This document shows, one piece after another, positions 17,038 through 27,397 of a stretch of DNA of 64,000 nt (its first letter is position 1; every line of letters begins with the position of its first letter). Source of the DNA: Hyphomicrobiales bacterium (lineage in GTDB: Bacteria > Pseudomonadota > Alphaproteobacteria > Rhizobiales > Rhizobiaceae); assembly GCA_900473205.1 (NCBI GenBank), contig UCLB01000027.1, positions 1 to 64,000 on the forward strand, given 5' to 3'. Position numbers and translations under genes: made by a program. Below the pieces are notes generated by a model that saw nothing but the letters and a program-made list of their open reading frames with translations, was not told the DNA's origin and did not search any database.

Positions 17038-19974
17038 ATGACTGATAGTTTTGCATTTGGCCAATGGCCGATCGGTGGTGGCGAAGCCGGTACGCTTGTC
17101 CGGAATTTCGATTGGTCGAAAACCTCGCTCGGCCCGATTTCATCGTGGCCTGCCAATCTTCGCCATAAGGTCAATTCCGTTGTCAACTCGCCCATTCCGC
17201 AGGTTTTGATGTGGGGCAAAGACCACGTCATGATCTACAATGACGGCTACATCGAAATCGCCGGGAATTATCATCCCAAGGCGCTGGGCGATACCGTGCC
17301 GGCCATCTGGCCGGAGATTTGGGATTGGAACCAGAAAATCCTCGAAGCGGGATTTCGTGGAGCGGTCCAGTCTTTCCGCGATCAGAAAATGGTGTTGAAC
17401 CGCAATGGGCAGCCGGAAGAGGTCGTGTTCGATTTGTTCTACACGCCGATCCATAATGACGGCGGCACTGTCGATGGCGTGCTGTGCACGGTGCTGGAAA
17501 ATACGGACAAGGTCAAAGCTGTTATCGATCTGGCCGAAAGCCGGGAAGAGCTGGGGCGTCTGACGGATGCGTTGCCCATTCTCGTTGGCTTCATCGACCG
17601 CGATCACGTCTATCGCTTTGCAAATCAAGGCTATCTCGACTGGTTCAACTATCGTCCCGAGGACGTCCTGGGACGAAAGGCCGTCGATGTTGTCGGCGAG
17701 ACATTCTATCAGGCCCGGCTGCCCTACATCGAACGCGCGATGGCCGGAGAGACCGTGATCCACGACACGGCGATCTTGCGCCCGGATGGCACGACCCGCA
17801 CCGCAGAAATTCGCCACGTTCCCCGCCGCACCGCCAAGGGTGATGTCGATGGCTGCTATGTTCTGATCATCGACATCGAAACGCGCAAGCGTGCCGAGCT
17901 GGAATTGATGGTCTCCAACAATCGCTTCCGAGCGGCGGTCGATGCCGTTCATGGCGTGTTGTGGACCAACAGCCCGGATGGAAAGATGTTGGGCGAACAG
18001 GCTGGCTGGGCGGGTCTGACCGGGCAGAGCATGGATGAGTATCAGGGCTATGGCTGGGCGGAAGCCGTTCATCCTGCAGACCGCGAAGGCTCCATCGATA
18101 GCTGGAACCGCGCCGTTGCCACCAAATCCACCTATGTCTGGGAACACCGCGTGCGCCGCCACGACGGCGTGTACCGAACCTTCGCCATCCGCAGCGTTCC
18201 GATTCTGGACGAGAGCGGCACCATCACCGAATGGGTTGGCGTTCACACCGACATTACCGAACAGCGCGATGCGGAAGCGGCGCTGAAAGAACATTCCGCC
18301 AATCTGGAGCGCGAAATCCGCCACCGCAGGCGGGCGGAAGACCAGCTTCGGCAGTTGAATGAAGGGCTCGAAGTTCGCGTCGCCTCGGAAATTGCCGAGC
18401 GCCGGCAGGCGGAACGCGCGTTGCAACAGGCGCAGAAAATGGAATCCATTGGCCAACTGACCGGTGGCGTTGCCCATGACTTCAACAATCTGTTGCAGGT
18501 CGTTGCGGGCAATCTTCAGCTTCTGGCCAAAGACGTTGCTGGCAATGAGCGCGCCGAGCGGCGGGTGGGCAATGCCTTGGCGGGCGTCAGCCGTGGTGCG
18601 AAACTTGCAAGCCAGCTGCTGGCCTTCGGTCGCCGTCAGGCGCTTGAGCCGCGCGTCATCAATGTCGGCCGCTTCGTGGCCGGGATGGACGATCTGCTGC
18701 GCCGCTCCATCGGGGAGGCTGTCGAAGTCGAGGTCATTACGGCTGGCGGGCTATGGAACACCTATGCAGACCCGACGCAGGTGGAAAACGCGCTGTTGAA
18801 CCTTGCCATCAACGCCCGTGACGCGATGGAAGGCTCTGGCAAGCTGACCATCGAAGTTGGCAATGCGGCGCTGGATCAGGATTACGCCCGCACCCATGCC
18901 GAAGTCGAGGCAGGTCAATACGTGATGCTGGCTGTGACAGACACGGGCTCAGGCATGTCGCCGGAAATCCTGGACAAGGTCTTCGAGCCGTTTTTCTCGA
19001 CGAAGCCCGAAGGCAAGGGCACCGGCCTTGGCCTTTCCATGGTCTATGGTTTCGTCAAGCAGTCCGGCGGTCACGTCAAGATTTACAGCGAAGTCGGGCA
19101 GGGCACGACGGTAAAGGTTTATCTTCCGCGTTCGCTTTCCGATGAAGACCGGGAAATCGTCGTGCAGAGCGGCCCGATTGTCGGCGGTACGGAAACGGTT
19201 CTCGTTGTTGAGGATGATGATGAGGTCAGAAGCACTGTCGTGGAAACACTGACGGATCTCGGCTACCGCGTTCTGACGGCGCGCGATGCGCAGGCGGGTC
19301 TGACCGTTGCCGAAAGCGGCGTTCCCATCGACGTCATCTTTACCGATGTCGTCATGCCGGGGCCGCTGAAAAGCAGCGAAATGGCGCGGCGCGCGAAGGA
19401 GCGCTTGCCTCATCTCGCCATTCTTTTCACGTCGGGCTACACGGAAAATTCCATCGTGCATGGCGGCAAGCTGGATGCAGGCGTTGAGCTTCTGTCCAAG
19501 CCCTATACGCGCGAGGCGCTGGCCAGACGTTTGCGCCATGTCATCGCCAACCAGAAACAAAGGGCGGAATCGAGCAAAGAGCGATCCACGGATCAGGACT
19601 TGATCGCAAAGCTTCGTAGTAAGGCTTCAATGCGGGTTCTGCTTGTGGAAGATGACGAGCTGATCCGCATGAACACGACCGATATTCTCATTGAAGGCGG
19701 TCATATGGTGGTGGAGGCAGCGAATGCCACACAGGCCATCGACCTCATCGACAGGGAAGAGATCGACGTGCTGGTAACGGATGTGGGTTTGCCTGACATG
19801 AATGGCGCCGATCTCTCGGTCATCATCAAGGAGCGCAAACCCACTGTCGGCATCGTCTTCGCAACAGGAGACAATTTCCTGCCGAGCAATGCCCCAGCAG
19901 GCTCTGTTCTGCTTTGCAAACCTTATAACGAAGCCGATGTTCGCTTCGCCATCGCGCAGGCGCTGAGCGAGTAA
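17038..19974 (+). CDS. Large cytosolic hybrid histidine kinase (PAS-PAS-PAS-HisKA-HATPase-REC-REC)
   Basis: A 978-residue hybrid kinase with no membrane segments. In order: an N-terminal GAF/PAS-like domain (about residues 20-150), a second PAS (about 165-290), a third PAS-PAC (about 300-410, ending in [14 protein letters not shown]), a coiled coil, HisKA with His in [12 protein letters not shown], HATPase ([29 protein letters not shown]), a receiver ([10 protein letters not shown], Asp in IFTDVVMPG) and a second receiver ([10 protein letters not shown], Asp in [11 protein letters not shown], Lys in LLCKPYNE). The start is ATG 17038; a TTG lies one codon before. No cognate output regulator is adjacent. 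It is probably a blue-light/redox/ligand sensor, undetermined. Confidence 0.9.
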   Translation: MTDSFAFGQWPIGGGEAGTLVRNFDWSKTSLGPISSWPANLRHKVNSVVNSPIPQVLMWGKDHVMIYNDGYIEIAGNYHPKALGDTVPAIWPEIWDWNQKILEAGFRGAVQSFRDQKMVLNRNGQPEEVVFDLFYTPIHNDGGTVDGVLCTVLENTDKVKAVIDLAESREELGRLTDALPILVGFIDRDHVYRFANQGYLDWFNYRPEDVLGRKAVDVVGETFYQARLPYIERAMAGETVIHDTAILRPDGTTRTAEIRHVPRRTAKGDVDGCYVLIIDIETRKRAELELMVSNNRFRAAVDAVHGVLWTNSPDGKMLGEQAGWAGLTGQSMDEYQGYGWAEAVHPADREGSIDSWNRAVATKSTYVWEHRVRRHDGVYRTFAIRSVPILDESGTITEWVGVHTDITEQRDAEAALKEHSANLEREIRHRRRAEDQLRQLNEGLEVRVASEIAERRQAERALQQAQKMESIGQLTGGVAHDFNNLLQVVAGNLQLLAKDVAGNERAERRVGNALAGVSRGAKLASQLLAFGRRQALEPRVINVGRFVAGMDDLLRRSIGEAVEVEVITAGGLWNTYADPTQVENALLNLAINARDAMEGSGKLTIEVGNAALDQDYARTHAEVEAGQYVMLAVTDTGSGMSPEILDKVFEPFFSTKPEGKGTGLGLSMVYGFVKQSGGHVKIYSEVGQGTTVKVYLPRSLSDEDREIVVQSGPIVGGTETVLVVEDDDEVRSTVVETLTDLGYRVLTARDAQAGLTVAESGVPIDVIFTDVVMPGPLKSSEMARRAKERLPHLAILFTSGYTENSIVHGGKLDAGVELLSKPYTREALARRLRHVIANQKQRAESSKERSTDQDLIAKLRSKASMRVLLVEDDELIRMNTTDILIEGGHMVVEAANATQAIDLIDREEIDVLVTDVGLPDMNGADLSVIIKERKPTVGIVFATGDNFLPSNAPAGSVLLCKPYNEADVRFAIAQALSE

Positions 19975-19986
19975 ATTGGATCGAGG

Positions 19987-20931
19987 TCAGTAACCGCGGG
20001 CCATATCCACGGTTACTGGCAGAGTTCCCGTTTGCCGCCAGGCTTTGATATTCCCCGCCACGATTTGCGCGGATGTCTCCCTGTTCGTGGGGGCCGATAT
20101 ATGCGGAAGAACAGTCACTTTCGGATGGTGCCAAAAGGGAGATTGTTCCGCCAGAGGCTCCTGCTCGAAAACATCCAGAACAGCATGTGCGATCTGCCCT
20201 TCATCCAGCGCTGCGATCAGATCATCTGACACGATGACAGCACCGCGTGCGAAGTTGATGATGGACGCGCCCGACTTCATCTGGCTAAGGCGCTCCTTGT
20301 TCAGCAGCCCTTTCGTATCGGCGGTTAACGGCACGAGGCAGACGAGGATATCGCTCTTTTCCAGCAGTGTGGTCAGCCCCTCCTCACCCGATAGCGTTTC
20401 GACGCCATCCAGTGCTTTCAGCGAGCGGCTCCAGCCGATGGTGTTGAAGCCGGCATGGAGCAGCCGCTCCGCCGCAACAGTGCCCAGCGTGCCCAAACCC
20501 AACAGACCAACCGTCACGTCTTTTGGGTGGCGGTATTCGAGTTCTGCCCATACGGCCTTTTGCTGGTTTTCTCGGTAGGCGGGCATGTCGCGATGGAGAT
20601 AATAGGTCCAGGCCAGCACTGCCTCCGCCATCACGCGCGACAGTTCGGGATCGGTCAGGCGCACGATGGGCGGTGCCGTGGTGCCAAGCTCTGCAACCAG
20701 ACGCTCCACGCCTGCCCACAGGCTATGTATCCACTTCAAGCCCGTCAGTTTGGCAATATCGGCGGGATCGGGATTGGCGACGATGGCAATTTCGGCCTGC
20801 GCCTTCTGCTCTTCCGTCATCGTCTTGATCGACACAATCGTCTCGCCGGGCAGGGCGGATGACAGGATTTCAATCCACTCGGCCTCATTGGCGTCTGTCG
20901 TGCGGGAAACGAAAGCGATGGGAGAGACCAT
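19987..20931 (-). CDS. ghrA: 2-hydroxyacid dehydrogenase (glyoxylate/hydroxypyruvate reductase A-like)
   Basis: A 314-residue NAD(P)H-dependent reductase of the GhrA type, which reduces glyoxylate to glycolate and hydroxypyruvate to glycerate. The cofactor-binding loop is GLLGLGTLGTVAAERL; the catalytic Arg is in INFARGAVIVSDD, the Glu in VFEQEPLAEQSP and the His in LPHISAPTNRETSA. The first Gly-rich block and the WIHSLWAGVERL segment match the GhrA subgroup. The ATG has AGGAC 7 bases upstream. It is transcribed alone and away from the exo cluster, from which a strong terminator separates it. Confidence 0.88.
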   Translation of the reverse strand: MVSPIAFVSRTTDANEAEWIEILSSALPGETIVSIKTMTEEQKAQAEIAIVANPDPADIAKLTGLKWIHSLWAGVERLVAELGTTAPPIVRLTDPELSRVMAEAVLAWTYYLHRDMPAYRENQQKAVWAELEYRHPKDVTVGLLGLGTLGTVAAERLLHAGFNTIGWSRSLKALDGVETLSGEEGLTTLLEKSDILVCLVPLTADTKGLLNKERLSQMKSGASIINFARGAVIVSDDLIAALDEGQIAHAVLDVFEQEPLAEQSPFWHHPKVTVLPHISAPTNRETSAQIVAGNIKAWRQTGTLPVTVDMARGY

Positions 20932-21020
20932 GGAAAATGTCCTGCGCTGATATCGATATGGATGACATCAATGCGGAAAACTCTTCGCCAAATCCAGCAT
21001 TTAATTCCTAGAGGCCGGGC

Positions 21021-21049
21021 AAAAAAATGCCCGCATGAAGCGGGCATTT
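21021..21049 (-). terminator. Rho-independent terminator of the exo operon
   Basis: On the minus strand AAATGCCCGC and GCGGGCATTT form a perfect 10-base stem around a 5-base loop, followed by a run of seven Ts. It lies 10 bases downstream of the exoP stop. This is a classic intrinsic terminator and marks the 3' end of the succinoglycan operon. Confidence 0.9.
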
Positions 21050-21058
21050 TGGTTCGGC

Positions 21059-23407
21059 TTATGCCGGTTCGGTTACCGGCTTCTTAGCATCGCCGTAATA
21101 GGCGGAGAACTGCTCGTGATAATGTTCAGAGCCGCCCGGACCCGCATAACGCTGCAACTCGGTCATGTCGGTCTTGTTCAGCACGATGCCCAGCGTCTTG
21201 TTGGCAATCTGCGGCTCGTGGCTCATCAGGTTCTGCACCATCTGGATCGGCGTCTTGCCCCATTCGGTAACGAAGACGAAGCCATCCACCTGCGAGGCAA
21301 ACGCCTTGGCATCGATGACAGGCACGACAGGTGCAAGGTCGACGATGATGTAGTCGCAGGCTTCGCGTGCGGATTCCATGAATTTGCGCATGCCTGATGA
21401 GGCGAGCAATTCGCTGGAGTGCGCGAACTGGTTGCTGGTGGAAACCGGCAGAATGCCCATCTTCGTGCGGCTATCCACCTTCACGGCCTTCGTCCACGGC
21501 ACCTCATCCAGCACCACTTCCACCAGACCTGCGGACTGGCGTGTGGTCAACATGCGGCTAAGACCGGGATTGCGGATGTCAGCGTCCACGACGAGCGTTC
21601 GCTTGCCGGTGGTGGCGATGAGACCAGCGAGATTGAGCGCAACAACCGACTTGCCTTCATTCGGCAGGCAGGAGATGACGCCGATAACGCGGCATTCCCG
21701 TTCCTGAATCACCACGTCGGCGGTCAGTTTCACGTTGCGCAGCGTCTCGGTGAAGCTGGAGCGCGGGCTGTCCACCGCAAGCCGCAGCATTTTCTGGAAC
21801 GACACTTGCCCGTTATCCTCGATGTCCGTATCCGGCAGTTCCGGCGTTGCTGCACCCGTTTCGGATTTGGCCGTCTCCACTCCCTTTTCGCCGATGAAAG
21901 GCAGATAACCGAGGAAGCGCATGCGCAGATTATCACGCACATCATTGCCGGTGTGGAAGTAACGGTCACGGAACTCCAGAACAGCGGCCACACCACCACC
22001 GAGCATCAGGCCGAGGATGATGGAAAGCGCCATCGTCATGGTCTTCTTCGGGCTGGACGGAGAGGTCGGCAGACCGGCATCGGAAATGATGCGGGCCTTG
22101 GCAATCGGGAAGGACTGCTTCTGGGATGCTTCTTCGAAGCGACCGAGATAGGATTCGTAGAGCGTCTTCAGCGCCGCTGCCTGCTGTTCCAGTTCGCGAA
22201 GCTTGACAAGGGTCATGTTGGCTTCAGAGTTGCGCCCGGCGACGCGGTCGATGTTCTCGCGCAGAGACTGAACGCGCGACTGCGTGACATCGAAGTCGTT
22301 CTTGAAACTACCGGTTAGCTGCTGAAGCTCTTGATAAATCTGGCGAGCGAGGTCGCCCTTTTCGCTTTCAAGAGCAATAGCCTGGGGGTGATCCTTGCCG
22401 AATTGCTGGACGACACCCCGTTCACGGTCGGAAATCGCGATGTAACGCTTGCGAAGATCCTGAATGACGGTGTTATCAGTATCGCGCGCAGAAACGATCG
22501 CGTTATTGACCGCGTTATCCGGGCCCTGATCGACAATCGACTTATACTGAGTGTAACGCGCCGAAGCGGTTGCAGCATCTGCCTGCGCTGCGATGAGTTG
22601 GCCGTTCAGATCCGAAAGCTGGCTCTCAGACATCAACTCGCCGCGCGAAGAGACGATGTTGTTGGCGGCCTTGTATTTTTCGACGGCAAGAGATGCAGCC
22701 TGCGAACGCTGGTTCAGGTCGGTCAAACGCTCCTGCAGCCAGACGGAAGCACGTTCCGTGGCATCGAAGTTGGCGTTCAGCTGCTCGGTCAGATAGGAAT
22801 TGGCATAGGTCTTGGCGATCTGTGTTGCCAACTGCCGGTCCGTGGAGCGGATGGAGATGGCGATGACGGAGCTTCGTCCCACGCGCTCAACCGTCAGCGC
22901 CTGCTGGATGATAGCGGCTGCCTTTTCACGACGACCGTTGCGCAATGCGTCTTCGGAAGCTGGCGGAGAGTTTGGCGTCAGGAGATCGACAACGCCTTTG
23001 ACGGAGGATTTGACCAAATCCATCGGCGACATGGGTGGGTTGACGATGGTCTCGTTTTTATCGAGCGCCGCCTTGTCCACCACGGTCAGCGCCATCTCCT
23101 TGGATTTCAGGATTTCGACGGCGCTTGCGATGCGGTTGTCGATGACCTGTGCGGCGGGAATGGGAGCTTCCTCTTCCGCGTAGCGAGACAAGCTGTCATC
23201 GAGAAGCACTTGCGTCATGGCCGTGTAAACGGGCGTGGCAAGAACGAGGTAGAGCCCCGCGAGCGCCATCGTGGCGATGACACAGGCCGCGATGATATTC
23301 GCACGACGCACCACGGCGGCCCAGAGGCGGTCGAGGTCGATGAACGTGTCGGAATCCTTGGACTGATCCGGGAAATTTATGTTCGATCTAAAGGTCTTGT
23401 GGTGCAT
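21059..23407 (-). CDS. exoP: ExoP: succinoglycan chain-length/tyrosine autokinase (PCP2a/BY-kinase)
   Basis: A 782-residue inner-membrane polysaccharide co-polymerase. Residues 30-50 and about 440-465 are membrane segments (second one just after the proline-rich motif PTSPSSPKK). Between them is a long periplasmic coiled coil (residues about 200-410) typical of Wzz proteins. The C-terminal cytosolic BY-kinase has Walker A at about 576-588 (GVISCLPNEGKSVVAL), Walker A' (LVVDADIRNPG), Walker B near 686 (YIIVDLAPVVPV) and a Tyr-containing tail (YHEQFSAYYGD). With the Wzy-type polymerase (not in the window) it sets succinoglycan chain length. Last gene of the minus-strand exo operon. Confidence 0.95.
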   Translation of the reverse strand: MHHKTFRSNINFPDQSKDSDTFIDLDRLWAAVVRRANIIAACVIATMALAGLYLVLATPVYTAMTQVLLDDSLSRYAEEEAPIPAAQVIDNRIASAVEILKSKEMALTVVDKAALDKNETIVNPPMSPMDLVKSSVKGVVDLLTPNSPPASEDALRNGRREKAAAIIQQALTVERVGRSSVIAISIRSTDRQLATQIAKTYANSYLTEQLNANFDATERASVWLQERLTDLNQRSQAASLAVEKYKAANNIVSSRGELMSESQLSDLNGQLIAAQADAATASARYTQYKSIVDQGPDNAVNNAIVSARDTDNTVIQDLRKRYIAISDRERGVVQQFGKDHPQAIALESEKGDLARQIYQELQQLTGSFKNDFDVTQSRVQSLRENIDRVAGRNSEANMTLVKLRELEQQAAALKTLYESYLGRFEEASQKQSFPIAKARIISDAGLPTSPSSPKKTMTMALSIILGLMLGGGVAAVLEFRDRYFHTGNDVRDNLRMRFLGYLPFIGEKGVETAKSETGAATPELPDTDIEDNGQVSFQKMLRLAVDSPRSSFTETLRNVKLTADVVIQERECRVIGVISCLPNEGKSVVALNLAGLIATTGKRTLVVDADIRNPGLSRMLTTRQSAGLVEVVLDEVPWTKAVKVDSRTKMGILPVSTSNQFAHSSELLASSGMRKFMESAREACDYIIVDLAPVVPVIDAKAFASQVDGFVFVTEWGKTPIQMVQNLMSHEPQIANKTLGIVLNKTDMTELQRYAGPGGSEHYHEQFSAYYGDAKKPVTEPA

Positions 23408-23482
23408 GGACCCACCTTGTGTTTAAAAATGGCGAGCGGGAAAGCAGTTTTCCTGCCTTCCCGCCTCCCTCAACGTTATGTC

Positions 23483-24388
23483 TTAGGCCGCTTTGACGCG
23501 GCTTTCGTGGTTCAGAACCAACTCCTTGATGGAGGCCAGAACCTGGGCTTCCATGTCGGATCGCATCAGTGAAAATGCGACATTGGCTGCGATAAAGCCC
23601 TGTTTGCTGCCGCAATCGAATGTGCGTCCGCTGAATTTCTGGCCGTGGAACGGTTGTGTATCGGCAAGACGCTTCATTCCATCCGTCAACTGAATTTCAT
23701 TGCCCGCGCCGCGCTCCTGCTTGGCGAGGATATCGAAGATTTCCGGCTGCAGAATATAGCGGCCATTCAGGTAATAATTGGACGGAGCCTTGGAAGGTTC
23801 CGGCTTCTCCACCATTTCTGTGACCTGGAAGCCGTGGCTGACCGTGTTGCCAACGCCGACAATGCCGTAGGAGGAGGTTTCCTCGGGGGAGCATTCTTCG
23901 ACACCGAGAATGTTTCCGCCCACTTCATCGTAAAGCTCCATCAGGCCGGCAATGCAGCCGCGCGCGCCGTAAGACACCATGTCCGGCAGAAGCAGCGCGA
24001 AAGGCTCTTTGCCCACAAGTTCGCGCGCACACCACACAGCGTGGCCAAGACCAAGCGGAACCTGCTGGCGCGTATAGCTGACGGTGCCAGCGACCGGCAG
24101 CATCTTCTCAAGCTGGAGAACCTGCATGGTCTTGCCGGAGCGCGTCAGCGTGTTGACGAGTTCGGGCGCGCTATCGAAATAGTCTTCGATGGCGGTTTTG
24201 TTGCGACTGGTCACGAAGATGATATGTTCGATACCGGCCTGCATGGCTTCATCGACGGCATATTGCACAACGGGCCGGTCGACAATCGTCAGCATTTCCT
24301 TCGGCATCGCCTTGGTCGCAGGCAGGAAGCGCGTTCCGTTTCCTGCAACGGGAATAACAGCTTTTCTGACAGTCCTACTAAGGTCCAT
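23483..24388 (-). CDS. exoN: ExoN: UTP-glucose-1-phosphate uridylyltransferase
   Basis: A 301-residue UDP-glucose pyrophosphorylase (GalU family) that makes the UDP-glucose used by the glucosyltransferases of this cluster. The nucleotide-binding motif [18 protein letters not shown], with the pyrophosphorylase lysines, opens the enzyme, and [19 protein letters not shown] is the second sugar-nucleotide block. The ATG at 24388 has AGGAG 7 bases upstream; earlier in-frame codons are ignored. It sits between exoO and exoP, as in other rhizobia. A second galU may exist elsewhere in the genome; this copy is the exo-dedicated one by context. Confidence 0.94.
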   Translation of the reverse strand: MDLSRTVRKAVIPVAGNGTRFLPATKAMPKEMLTIVDRPVVQYAVDEAMQAGIEHIIFVTSRNKTAIEDYFDSAPELVNTLTRSGKTMQVLQLEKMLPVAGTVSYTRQQVPLGLGHAVWCARELVGKEPFALLLPDMVSYGARGCIAGLMELYDEVGGNILGVEECSPEETSSYGIVGVGNTVSHGFQVTEMVEKPEPSKAPSNYYLNGRYILQPEIFDILAKQERGAGNEIQLTDGMKRLADTQPFHGQKFSGRTFDCGSKQGFIAANVAFSLMRSDMEAQVLASIKELVLNHESRVKAA

Positions 24389-24433
24389 GGCATTCTCCTT
24401 GATTGATTTCGAGTATCGAATTTCAGGCAAAAA

Positions 24434-25426
24434 TTATAAGGCTTGCCGTTTCATCCCCGTGGTAACGGAAGAGGGGAATAGGGAGTCGCGCAGCTTTCTC
24501 AGTCGCACCTCGATCGGCATACGCAGATGCCGCAACGCGACCGGATCGCGCGCGGCGATTTTTAAGACGTCGGAAATCGAGCGGCGCTTGATGCCGGATA
24601 CCAGCATCAGGAAATGGCGCGCTTCGATGAGGCTGCGGGTTCGCTGGGTCTGGGCGGTCATGGCGGCTGGCGACAGCGTGTGGCTGGCCAGAAACTCCCC
24701 ATCCGCCGCGATCATCGCATCGACGTGGTGAAGTTCAAGCACACGCGAGATCGAGCCTTCGCGAATATTGTAGACATAGCCGGGTGAGGGCTCGATGGCG
24801 CAGATGCCGCAAACCGCGAGCGCCGATGCCAGAAGAAGATAGTCTTCCCCGATCCGCAGTGTCGGATGAAAGCGTAGCTTCTGCGCGTTGAGAAAATCAC
24901 GCCTGAACATCGGCTTCATGTAACCGAAGTTGAAAGTGGAGCGGAACAGAATGTTCGAGGCGATGAAATCTTCCAGCGTCAGGACGCCGCGTTGCTCCAG
25001 AAACGCATCCTCGAACATCGTTTCCTTAGCGCGGCCATCCGTGTAGACGACATTGAGATTATCGACCGCGATATGGGCACTGGACGTCTCGGCACGCGCA
25101 ATCATGCGTGTTGTGCGGTTGGGGTGGATCGCATCATCGGAATCGAGGACGGCAATCCAGCTGCCGAGGGCCGCGTCGATACCGGCATTGCGGGCGCCAC
25201 CAGGCCCGAGATTGTTCTCCAGCGCAATCAGGCGAACGCGCGGGTCGCGCTCTGCGATGCTGGCTACGACATCACGGGTGGTATCTGAGGATTTGTCATC
25301 CACAACGACCACTTCCAGCGTCACACCCTCTTGCAGCAGGGCACTTTCGATGGCCGGGATGATGGTGTCGGCTGAATTATAGGCTGCGATTACGAATGTC
25401 ACATCCGGCTGGTTCGTGGTGTCCAT
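24434..25426 (-). CDS. exoO: ExoO: glucosyltransferase (GT2)
   Basis: A 330-residue GT-A glycosyltransferase, family 2. TFVIAAYNSADTI opens the fold; VVVDDKSSDTT and the DXD-like LDSDDA give the nucleotide-metal site. In S. meliloti ExoO adds the first side-chain glucose by a beta-1,6 link; assignment here rests on gene order and family, not on direct evidence. The start ATG shares one base with the TAA of exoM (TAATG), so the upstream frame to 25687 is a shadow of exoM. Cytosolic face of the inner membrane, using UDP-glucose. Confidence 0.9.
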   Translation of the reverse strand: MDTTNQPDVTFVIAAYNSADTIIPAIESALLQEGVTLEVVVVDDKSSDTTRDVVASIAERDPRVRLIALENNLGPGGARNAGIDAALGSWIAVLDSDDAIHPNRTTRMIARAETSSAHIAVDNLNVVYTDGRAKETMFEDAFLEQRGVLTLEDFIASNILFRSTFNFGYMKPMFRRDFLNAQKLRFHPTLRIGEDYLLLASALAVCGICAIEPSPGYVYNIREGSISRVLELHHVDAMIAADGEFLASHTLSPAAMTAQTQRTRSLIEARHFLMLVSGIKRRSISDVLKIAARDPVALRHLRMPIEVRLRKLRDSLFPSSVTTGMKRQAL

Positions 25427-26370
25427 TATGTGGCCTCCACGGTGCCGTACTGGCGGATTTCGCGAACGCCAAATGCGCCGCTGACAGAGCCCATATGCAG
25501 CGCAGTCCGCAACAGCTGGCGGTTCCGGCGCACCGGATCGAAGCATGTCAGCAATGCGAAACCGGCGCAGAAGAGGACTTTCGAGCCTGCTATCGCGACC
25601 TGCGCGATGCGGCGTGCGCCGGGCTTTCTTTCCGCCAATAACCGGCCATGGGTCTGGCCTGAGCGGAAGCGGCGCTTGGCAAGCCACGTGAAGCTCGCGC
25701 GTGTTTCCGGCACAGGCTCCGAGAGGACGGCCTTTTCAGCATAGGCGATGCGGCCACCGGCGGCGTGCATATGCGAAAAGAAATGCGTGTCCTCACCACC
25801 GCTTTGCCCCAGAGACAGGGCAAAGCGTCGGCCTTCGACCGACGGCGCTTTCATGCGCAGCAGCGTGTTGCAGGTGTAGCCTGTGATGATATCGCCATTG
25901 ACCCAGACCGGGAAGGTGGAGTGAAAATCACCCTTGCGCATCCAGCCCGGCACATTGGATTTATAGATCGCAGTCACAGGGCCCAACACGGCCTCAGCGC
26001 CGGTTTCCTGTGCGGTTTTCAGCATCTCCGATAGCCACTCGCGCGGCGCGGTTTCATCGTCATCGATGAAGGCGAGAAAGTCGGCCTCGCAGGCGGAGAG
26101 ACAGGCGTTGCGCGCGATGGAAATATTCGATTTTGGGCAATGGACGTATGTAATCTCGAAGGGCGATGTTTCCCGCAGCTTGTCGATGGAGGCTTCTGCG
26201 CTGGGTTCGGCGTCATTATCCGCCACGATAAGGCGAAGGCTGACGCCGTGCGGAATATCCATCTCGAAGAGAGATTTCAGCGTCGCAACGACCGCCGGGC
26301 GGCGATAGGTGCAGATGCCGATATCGACCTTGATCGTTTCCGATAGGGGAGTGAGCGAGGTGCTGGTCAT
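25426..26370 (-). CDS. exoM: ExoM: glucosyltransferase (GT2)
   Basis: A 314-residue GT2 enzyme. Motifs: VDIGICTYRRPA at the start of the nucleotide-binding fold, IVADNDAEPSAE, and LAFIDDDETAPREWLSEM, which holds the catalytic acidic patch. In S. meliloti ExoM adds the third glucose of the succinoglycan backbone (beta-1,4). The ATG overlaps the exoA TGA by four bases (ATGA), and its stop overlaps the exoO ATG by one, so translation of A-M-O is coupled. A frame extending upstream into exoA (to 26574) is not needed. Confidence 0.9.
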   Translation of the reverse strand: MTSTSLTPLSETIKVDIGICTYRRPAVVATLKSLFEMDIPHGVSLRLIVADNDAEPSAEASIDKLRETSPFEITYVHCPKSNISIARNACLSACEADFLAFIDDDETAPREWLSEMLKTAQETGAEAVLGPVTAIYKSNVPGWMRKGDFHSTFPVWVNGDIITGYTCNTLLRMKAPSVEGRRFALSLGQSGGEDTHFFSHMHAAGGRIAYAEKAVLSEPVPETRASFTWLAKRRFRSGQTHGRLLAERKPGARRIAQVAIAGSKVLFCAGFALLTCFDPVRRNRQLLRTALHMGSVSGAFGVREIRQYGTVEAT

Positions 26371-27383
26371 GTGGTTGCCTTTCTCGCCATAGGAGCCGGT
26401 GTGCCGAGCGAGCTGACAAGCTCCAGCCAGAAGCCGGTGGACCATGCAAAATGCATGACCATCGCGGCAAAGGCAGCCAGCGGGCCATATGAATTCTTTT
26501 CGGCGATGGCCATCCACAAGCCGTAGCCAAGGCATGCGGCAATCCAAAGGCAGAGCGGAATGACCGCTGCCCAATGGAACACGCCGAGCAATGCAAAGAG
26601 TGCCACAGGCATGACGGAGAGCGGAATCATCTGCCTGATTTTCGGTAGGGACCGGTGCTTGAGTAGATTTTTCGCGCGTCCACGACCATAGGCAAGATAT
26701 TGCTTGAACAGCGGGCGCACGTTGGAGCGAGGATAGTAGGTCATGCGGGTCTTATCGGTCATCCATATGCGGAAACCCGCTTTGCGCAGCCGGTAATCCA
26801 GTTCGGCATCCTCATTGTGGCTGAAGCTCTCGTCGTAACCGCCAACCATCATGAAGGCGGATATGCGCATCAACGCGTGATGGCCGTGATCGATCCAATG
26901 ACCCTTGGCGCCTTCGCGATGTTTCGAGCCGCCATTGCCGAGTTTGGAATTCTGGGCAATCGCAGTGGCTTTCTGGAAGGTGCCGTGACCGACGGTATCC
27001 ATGGCCACAACAACGGAGTCGGCGCCGGTCTGAACCGCATCTTCCAGAAGACGCTGGCAATAATCATCGGGGTAATCGCCATGGGCATCGATGCGGATGA
27101 GATAATCATAACCGGCACCGAACATTTCGATTGCGAGATTAATGCCCGCGCTCTGGATGCGTTTGGGATTGGCAAGCAGAACGACACGAGGGTCCTGCAT
27201 GGAAAAATTGGCGACGATATCTCGCGTGCCATCTGTGCTGCCGCCATCTGCGACGATGATGCGGTCTTCGGTATTGTTCAGGGTGCTGGAAAATTTCAAC
27301 AGCAGGTCATCAATCGTCCGTGCTTCGTTGAGGCAGGGAATGACGATCAATGTTTTCACGTTGGGAATATTCTGTGATTTCAT
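26367..27383 (-). CDS. exoA: ExoA: succinoglycan glycosyltransferase (GT2, membrane-anchored)
   Basis: A 338-residue GT2 enzyme with an N-terminal GT-A domain (TLIVIPCLNEARTIDDL, IIVADGGSTDGT, and IRIDAHGDYP giving the DXD-type site) and a hydrophobic C-terminus (about residues 245-310) that anchors it to the membrane. In S. meliloti ExoA adds the first glucose, beta-1,3, onto the galactose-lipid. It follows exoL by 14 bases. ATG 27383 is chosen because the conserved fold begins ten residues later; in-frame codons up to 27689 lie in exoL. Confidence 0.92.
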   Translation of the reverse strand: MKSQNIPNVKTLIVIPCLNEARTIDDLLLKFSSTLNNTEDRIIVADGGSTDGTRDIVANFSMQDPRVVLLANPKRIQSAGINLAIEMFGAGYDYLIRIDAHGDYPDDYCQRLLEDAVQTGADSVVVAMDTVGHGTFQKATAIAQNSKLGNGGSKHREGAKGHWIDHGHHALMRISAFMMVGGYDESFSHNEDAELDYRLRKAGFRIWMTDKTRMTYYPRSNVRPLFKQYLAYGRGRAKNLLKHRSLPKIRQMIPLSVMPVALFALLGVFHWAAVIPLCLWIAACLGYGLWMAIAEKNSYGPLAAFAAMVMHFAWSTGFWLELVSSLGTPAPMARKATT

Positions 27384-27397
27384 GGCTGTTAGCCCCG

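Noticed and set aside
17140-18477. 445-residue open frame antisense to the hybrid kinase
   Set aside because: A shadow frame; the sense strand carries PAS and HisKA motifs.
22331-23572. 413-residue open frame antisense to exoP
   Set aside because: No conserved motif and lies fully within exoP and the exoN end.
26371-26574. Upstream extension of exoM into exoA
   Set aside because: The GT fold starts after ATG 26370, which has a 4-base overlap with exoA stop; the same logic removes the extensions of exoA, exoO, exoW and the LLM gene.
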